From positions 1 to 25,750 of the forward strand of contig DCLA01000097.1 in assembly GCA_002320815.1 (NCBI GenBank): a stretch of DNA of 25,750 nt, given 5' to 3'. The stretch's first letter is position 1. Each line of letters begins with the position of its first letter. The translations under genes and the position numbers were made by a program. The DNA is from Myxococcales bacterium UBA1660. Its GTDB lineage: Bacteria > Myxococcota_A > Polyangia > Polyangiales > Houyiibacteriaceae. The notes beneath the pieces are model-generated. The model had not been told where the DNA came from, did not search any database, and was given only the letters and a program-made list of their open reading frames with translations. Of the stretch, positions 21,425 through 25,750 are shown one piece after another.

Positions 21425-22957
21425 CTATCCCTTGACGCAGACCAGCGGCCGGAGCCGGGCGACCTTGGTGGCCAGGCCGCCGCGGTCGACCACGTCCACC
21501 ACGTCGGCGACGTTCTTGTAGGCGTCGGGCATCTCCTCGGCCACCGTCGCCCGCGAGGCGCCGCGCACCAACACGCCGGCGCCCCGGAGCTCTTCGTGCA
21601 CGTCGGTGTCCGCGAAGCGGCGCTTGGCCTCGCCCCGGGAGAGCAAGCGGCCGGCCCCGTGGCAGGCCGACCCGAAGGTGTCGCTGGAGCGCGCCGCGCC
21701 GCGGAGCACGAAGGAGTAGCGCGCCATGTCCCCGGGGATGATCACCGGCTGCCCGATGGCTCGGTAGACCTCGGGCACCGAGGGGTGCTCGGGGCCCAGC
21801 GCGCGGGTGGCGCCCTTGCGGTGCACCATCAGCGGGCGCGCCTCGGTCTCGCCGGGCGCGACGTGCCGCTCTTCCTTGGCGATGTTGTGGCAGACGTCGT
21901 AGACGGTCTTCAGCTGCGCCCCGAAGAGCTCGTCCATCACCCGCCGCGCGGCGTGGGTCATGAGCTGGCGGTTCACGAAGGCGTAGTTCGCCGCGGCGGC
22001 CATCGCCCCCAGGTAGCGCTCGCCGGCCCGGCTGCGCACCGGAGCGCAGCAGAGCTGCCGGTCCACCAGCGCGATGTCGTGGGCCACGGCGGCCCGCAGC
22101 ATCTCGGAGAGGAAGTCGGTGCACACCTGGTGGCCCAACCCCCGGGAGCCGGAGTGGATCATCAGGGTGATCCCGCCCTCCCGGAGCCCGTAGGCCGCGG
22201 CCGCCTCGGCATCATAGACCTCCTCCACCACGCCGACCTCGGCGAAGTGATTCCCGGAGCCCAAGGTGCCGAGCTGGGGTCCGCCGCGCTTGCGCGCGCG
22301 GTCGCTCACCAGCGCCGGGTCCGCGCCCTCGAGGCACCCGCCTTCTTCCACCCGCGGCCGGTCGTCCTTGTCGGCGTAGCCCGCGTGGAAGGCCCACTTC
22401 AGGCCGCCGGCGAGCACGTCGTCGAACTGAGCCGCCGTCAGCCGCTGGCTCTCCTTGCGCGAGCCGACCCCGGCGGGCACCGCGTCGAAGAGGGCGTCGC
22501 GGAGCTCGGGGAGCCGGCCCCGGACGTCGCCGAGGCTCACGTCGGCGGCGAGGAGCCGCACGCCGCAGTTGATGTCGTAGCCGACGCCGCCGGGGCTCAC
22601 CACGCCCGACTCCATGTCGAAGGCCGCCACGCCGCCGATGGGGAAGCCGTAGCCCCAGTGGATGTCCGGCATGGCCATCGACGCGCCTACGATGCCGGGC
22701 AGGGTGGCCACGTTGGCCACCTGCTCCAGGCTGGCGTCGGTGCGCAGATCCGGCAGCAGGCTCTCGTCCGCCCACACCATGCCGTCCACGCGCATCGCGC
22801 CGCGCGCGGGGATGCGCCAGCGGACACCGTCCACCGGCTCCAGGGGGACCGGGCTCTCGTAGGGCTTGGGCGCGTGGGGGACGCGCACCCGCTCGGTTCG
22901 GCGGGTCTCGTTGCGCGCTTCCTGACGGGCGCGCTTCTTTCGCTGCTTGCGGCTCAT
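21425..22957 (-). CDS. rtcB: RtcB 3'-phosphate RNA ligase
   Basis: The 510-residue RtcB joins 2',3'-cyclic- or 3'-phosphate RNA ends to 5'-OH ends using GTP and Mn2+. The metal and nucleotide residues are readable: D128 and C131 in GYDINCG, H237 in GSGNHF, H268 in IHSGSRGLGHQ, H358 in CHNIA, and the His that becomes guanylylated, H433, in SACHGAGR. The first 25 residues are a Lys/Arg-rich extension, not part of the core fold, that may bind RNA. Start ATG 22957 lies 8 nt after the archease stop, so the two share a transcript. No RtcR-type sigma54 regulator or RtcA cyclase is in the window. Confidence 0.96.
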   Translation of the reverse strand: MSRKQRKKRARQEARNETRRTERVRVPHAPKPYESPVPLEPVDGVRWRIPARGAMRVDGMVWADESLLPDLRTDASLEQVANVATLPGIVGASMAMPDIHWGYGFPIGGVAAFDMESGVVSPGGVGYDINCGVRLLAADVSLGDVRGRLPELRDALFDAVPAGVGSRKESQRLTAAQFDDVLAGGLKWAFHAGYADKDDRPRVEEGGCLEGADPALVSDRARKRGGPQLGTLGSGNHFAEVGVVEEVYDAEAAAAYGLREGGITLMIHSGSRGLGHQVCTDFLSEMLRAAVAHDIALVDRQLCCAPVRSRAGERYLGAMAAAANYAFVNRQLMTHAARRVMDELFGAQLKTVYDVCHNIAKEERHVAPGETEARPLMVHRKGATRALGPEHPSVPEVYRAIGQPVIIPGDMARYSFVLRGAARSSDTFGSACHGAGRLLSRGEAKRRFADTDVHEELRGAGVLVRGASRATVAEEMPDAYKNVADVVDVVDRGGLATKVARLRPLVCVKG

Positions 22958-22965
22958 GGCGGATC

Positions 22966-23394
22966 TCAGAGGTCGACGATGATCCGAGCCTCCGTCCCCG
23001 CGGCGTCGCTCCGGAGGAGCGCGCCGTGATGGGTGACCGCCTTGAAGGGGCGGGCGATGGGATGACGAGAGGGATCGAAGGGCTCGCCATGCAGCGTGCC
23101 CTCGAGCGCCCCCTCCATCGGGCTCGGGCCGCCCGGAGTAAGCACGAGTCGGCTCCAGAGGAACCCCTCCGCTTCGAAAAGATAGAGGAGCTCGTTGCCC
23201 AGCTCGACCAAGAGGCTCGCGCCGTCCAGAGCCTCCAAGGTGATCGGGCGGGTCTCCACCTCGCGCACGCTCTCCGGGGCGTCGGTGAGGAGATGCAGGA
23301 GCCCCCGCGCAGTCGCCTCGACGGCAGCCTCGGGGTCCGCGGCCTCGACCTCCAGGGCGAAGTCGCCGGTGTGATCGACGAAGCGATAGTCCAT
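22966..23394 (-). CDS. Archease
   Basis: The 142-residue archease stimulates RtcB guanylylation, making it a multiple-turnover ligase. Family marks are DHTGDFAL near the N-terminus (D7, H8, D11; the metal-binding DHTADxG motif), KAVTHH in the middle (family KAVTYH) and the C-terminal ARIIVDL, whose penultimate Asp is conserved. The length is typical. It is placed directly upstream of rtcB (8 nt) and 7 nt after the membrane-protein stop. No Shine-Dalgarno is evident before ATG 23394, so translation may depend on coupling to the upstream gene. Confidence 0.94.
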   Translation of the reverse strand: MDYRFVDHTGDFALEVEAADPEAAVEATARGLLHLLTDAPESVREVETRPITLEALDGASLLVELGNELLYLFEAEGFLWSRLVLTPGGPSPMEGALEGTLHGEPFDPSRHPIARPFKAVTHHGALLRSDAAGTEARIIVDL

Positions 23395-23401
23395 CGGGGC
23401 G

Positions 23402-23962
23402 TCAGGGGATGACGGCGTCGATCTGCTGCTCGGCGTCCGCGCGCCAGCGGGTCACGCTGGGGAAACGCATCAGGATCAGGGCGGTCGAGAGCGCGACCAA
23501 CACGAGGCACGCGGCCCGGGGCACCGGCGACGACATCCAGCTCACCAGGCCGGTGATCGCCGGGACCTCGCTGAGCGCCAGCGAGAGGATGAAGGGGGTG
23601 TACCGACGAGCGACGTGGTCCGCGCGCACGGCGACGGGGTCCGCGGCGACGCGCCGAGTGGGCGCCGCGTCCCGGAACATCGACTGCCCGCCCGGATCCA
23701 CCTCCTCGCGGACTTCGGCGGAGAGCTTCGATGCGTTGCGACGGAAGAAGGCGGGGAGGGCGAAGCTCATCACGGCGGTGACCATGGCGACTCCGAAGAG
23801 GACCCACCCGAGCATCGGGTCGTCACCGGCGCGCGGCAGGGTCCCCGAGAGGATCAGCCCCCCATAGACGCCGGTCGAGGCCAGCATGGCGGCCCAGAGG
23901 ACCTTCGGGATCCGTAGCGCGGTGCTCCAGCTGCTCCCGTCGATGTTGTTCTTCCTAGCCAC
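23402..23962 (-). CDS. Four-helix membrane protein, function unknown
   Basis: The 186-residue protein starts at GTG 23962. Hydrophobic segments lie at about 21-42, 50-72, 121-142 and 148-166, in two pairs separated by a polar loop of about 48 residues (73-120) rich in Arg and Asp. Both ends are polar, so N- and C-termini are likely cytoplasmic with the loop on the same side. I do not recognise the family. It is the first gene of an operon with archease and rtcB (7-nt and 8-nt gaps). TAGGCT ends 6 nt before the GTG. Conserved linkage to RNA repair would be notable; chance operon membership is the alternative. Confidence 0.72.
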   Translation of the reverse strand: MARKNNIDGSSWSTALRIPKVLWAAMLASTGVYGGLILSGTLPRAGDDPMLGWVLFGVAMVTAVMSFALPAFFRRNASKLSAEVREEVDPGGQSMFRDAAPTRRVAADPVAVRADHVARRYTPFILSLALSEVPAITGLVSWMSSPVPRAACLVLVALSTALILMRFPSVTRWRADAEQQIDAVIP

Positions 23963-23968
23963 GGCCGG

Positions 23969-23974
23969 AGCCTA
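23969..23974 (-). promoter_or_regulatory. Putative -10 element of the archease-rtcB operon
   Basis: On minus, TAGGCT (23974-23969) ends 6 nt before GTG 23962; there is no Shine-Dalgarno sequence. The expected -35 position is poor (GCGACC). Confidence 0.35.
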
Positions 23975-24075
23975 GCCCGGAATGCTCCCGAGGTCGCCCT
24001 CGCGCACGGCCTGGTCGCCACCGACATCGATTCGACCTCTGCGGGAACAAGCGCCCCTGGACGCTGTCGAGCGCG

Positions 24076-24100
24076 TATCCTGCGTTCCCAGGGGAGGTCG
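24076..24100 (+). promoter_or_regulatory. Putative -10 and ribosome binding site of the DUF2330 gene
   Basis: TATCCT (24076-24081) is followed by GGGGAGGT (24091-24098), 2 nt before ATG 24101. Unlike most starts here, this one leaves room for a short leader carrying a strong Shine-Dalgarno sequence. Confidence 0.45.
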
Positions 24101-25750
24101 ATGGTGATTCGTTTCTCGGTATTCGCGGCGCTCGTGGCGCTCGCTTTCGTTCCGGCGCGTGCGCTGGCGTTCTGTGGTTTCTACGTCGGCTCCAGCGACG
24201 GTCCGCTGGTCAGCGAGGCCACCATGGTCGTGCTGTTGCGCTCGGGGACCCACACGGTCCTCTCGATGCAGAACGACTACCACGGGCCGCCCGAGGACTT
24301 CGCCATGGTGGTCCCGGTCCCCGAGGTGCTGAGCGACGAGGACGTGAAGGTCCTCCCCCAGGCGGTCTTCGAGCGGGTCGAGCGCCTCGCGGCGCCCCGG
24401 CTCGTCGAGTACTGGGAGCAAGACCCCTGCCAGATCAGCGCAGGGTACGGCTCCGGCGCGGGGGGCCTGGGCATGCTGGGGACCGGCCGCGGCGGTGGGG
24501 GGGGCCTCCGGAGCCGCGGCGCGATGGTGACCATCGAGGCCCAGTTCGAGGTCGGCGAGTACGACATCCTGATCCTCTCGGCCAACGACTCCGCTGGGCT
24601 CGACGCCTGGCTGCGGGAGCGCGAGTACCGGATCCCCGAAGGCGCCGGTGAGATCCTGCGGCCCTACGTGGAGAGCGGCTCGAAGTTCTTCGTGGCCAAG
24701 GTGAACACCGAACGGGTGCGCTTCGAGGACGGCCGGGCCGTGCTCTCCCCGCTCCGGGTCCACTACGAGAGCGAGACCTTCGCGTTGCCGGTGCGCCTCG
24801 GTCTCCTCAGCTCCAGCGGGACTCAGGACCTGCTGGTGCACATCCTGGCCGACAACCAGCGCTACGAGGTCGCCAACTACGAGAACGTGACCATCCCCAC
24901 CAACCTCGACGTCGAGGACGAGGTGCGCGATCGCTTCGGCGAGGTCTATGCGGCGCTCTTCGACGCCACCCTCGCCGCGCACCCGGGCGCGGTGGTCACC
25001 GAGTACGCCTGGCAGGCCACCGGCTGCGATCCCTGCCCGGGGCCCGTCTTGTCGACCCAGGACATCGCCACCCTCGGCGGCGACGTGGTGACCGACGGAG
25101 CGATTCAGGCCCGCTCCATCCGGCGCCGCCTGGGAACCCTCGGGGCGCGCCAGGGCACCACGACGGTGAGCCGGGTCGAGGTCACTGGCGACTTGGACGA
25201 GGCCATCGTCCGACGAGTCCTGCGTGCGCGGGTCTCCGCCGTGGACGGGTGCTACGCCCGGGGCCTGGCCGCCAACCCGAGCCTGGCCGGCTCGGTCGCC
25301 CTGAAGTGGACCGTCGGATCGGACGGGCGGGTGACCCGGGTGGACGTGGTGGGCGGCACCATGACGGACCCGGGTGTTCGTTCCTGCGTCCAGGCGGCCG
25401 TCCGCCGGCTCCGGTTGCCGAGCCAAGCCGCGGGCGTCGTCGAAATCGCCCATGCCTACTTCTTCCAGCCCTCCACCGCGGGGGCGCCCTCGCTGACGCT
25501 CGACACGCCGCCTCCTTCGGGCTCGCTCGCGGCTCTGATCGGCGGCATGGGCGGGGGACCCTTCGGCAGCTACGTCCTCACGCGTCTCCACTACCGCTAC
25601 GACTCCCACGCGCTCGGTGAGGATCTGGTCTTCCGCGAGGCCGACCCCATCGCCGGCGGCCGGGAGCACATGGACGCGACCGCGGGCATCGGGGCCGTCC
25701 CGGCGCGGTCGAACAACTTCCAGGGCCGCTACGCCATCCGCCACGAGTGG
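24101..25750 (+). CDS. DUF2330 protein with inserted AgmX/PglI-like domain (3' truncated)
   Basis: 550 residues are visible and the frame is still open at the window edge. A Sec signal peptide ends ALA before FCGFYV (cleavage near 23/24). DUF2330 features follow: NDYHGPPEDFAMVVPVP, ILSANDSAGLDAWL, FFVAKV, LSPLRVHYES, then VTEYAW and CDPC (C309, C312). Near residues 360-455 the sequence switches to an AgmX/PglI C-terminal-type domain: EAIVRRVLRARVSAVDGCYARGL, then GSVALKWTVGSDGRVTRVDV, then SCVQAAVRRLRLP. After a Ser/Pro linker DUF2330 resumes with YVLTRLHYRY, DLVFREADPIAGG, and NNFQGRYAIRHEW. The gene product is therefore a domain insertion, probably exported. DUF2330 has no known reaction. 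A GGGGLG-rich loop interrupts the early part (about residues 114-145). Confidence 0.85.
   Translation, partial: MVIRFSVFAALVALAFVPARALAFCGFYVGSSDGPLVSEATMVVLLRSGTHTVLSMQNDYHGPPEDFAMVVPVPEVLSDEDVKVLPQAVFERVERLAAPRLVEYWEQDPCQISAGYGSGAGGLGMLGTGRGGGGGLRSRGAMVTIEAQFEVGEYDILILSANDSAGLDAWLREREYRIPEGAGEILRPYVESGSKFFVAKVNTERVRFEDGRAVLSPLRVHYESETFALPVRLGLLSSSGTQDLLVHILADNQRYEVANYENVTIPTNLDVEDEVRDRFGEVYAALFDATLAAHPGAVVTEYAWQATGCDPCPGPVLSTQDIATLGGDVVTDGAIQARSIRRRLGTLGARQGTTTVSRVEVTGDLDEAIVRRVLRARVSAVDGCYARGLAANPSLAGSVALKWTVGSDGRVTRVDVVGGTMTDPGVRSCVQAAVRRLRLPSQAAGVVEIAHAYFFQPSTAGAPSLTLDTPPPSGSLAALIGGMGGGPFGSYVLTRLHYRYDSHALGEDLVFREADPIAGGREHMDATAGIGAVPARSNNFQGRYAIRHEW

Noticed and set aside
23972..25744. 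A 590-codon minus-strand frame opposite the DUF2330 gene
   Set aside because: The plus-strand protein has a signal peptide, ribosome binding site and conserved motifs; the minus frame is featureless.

Overview
The window is high-GC DNA with densely packed genes and only short gaps. It most likely comes from a myxobacterium (Myxococcota, probably Polyangiales/Sandaracinaceae-like). That placement is an inference from several features: many lipoproteins with Asp/Ala/Gly- or Asp-Leu-Gly-rich linkers, a Cys-rich small secreted protein, a soluble Ser/Thr kinase with an N-terminal CxxC motif, an AgmX/PglI-type domain, a DUF2330 protein and an AmmeMemoRadiSam gene set. No tRNA, rRNA, CRISPR array, transposase or phage gene is visible. 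No stretch longer than 300 bases lacks a gene; the largest gaps are about 95-140 bases.

Layout. 1-2435 (+): the end of a Cys-rich protein, a sulfotransferase overlapping a shortened P-loop-less relative, and a haem-oxygenase-like diiron protein. 2499-5594 (-): an SH3-like lipoprotein, a histone-H1-like protein with a helical-repeat domain, and a serine esterase. 5660-6409 (+): RNase PH. 6422-10505 (-): a two-gene operon coding for a 1083-residue membrane ATPase with a signal peptide, and an MscS-type channel. 10534-14080 (+): RdgB, a Ser/Thr kinase and a large lipoprotein. 14101-16647: the AmmeMemoRadiSam set, with amrB-amrA on minus and amrS diverging on plus. 16700-21346: a lipoprotein, an orphan EF-Tu-domain-II-like barrel (minus), an alpha/beta hydrolase overlapping a SRPBCC protein, a lipoprotein MsrA and homogentisate dioxygenase. 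21425-23962 (-): a membrane protein-archease-RtcB RNA-repair operon. 24101-end (+): a DUF2330 protein with an AgmX/PglI-like domain inserted in it, cut by the window edge.

Cross-cutting signal. Many starts are preceded by a TAnnnT hexamer ending 6-9 nt before the start codon. This suggests leaderless or nearly leaderless transcripts, and it decides several start codons here (12905, 16700, 17896, 10534, 23962). The strongest candidates for something new are the MscS/ATPase operon, the sulfotransferase/pseudo-sulfotransferase pair, the domain insertion in the DUF2330 protein, and the three-palindrome/28-bp inverted-repeat block in front of hmgA. Whether any of these is really undescribed could not be tested without database searches.
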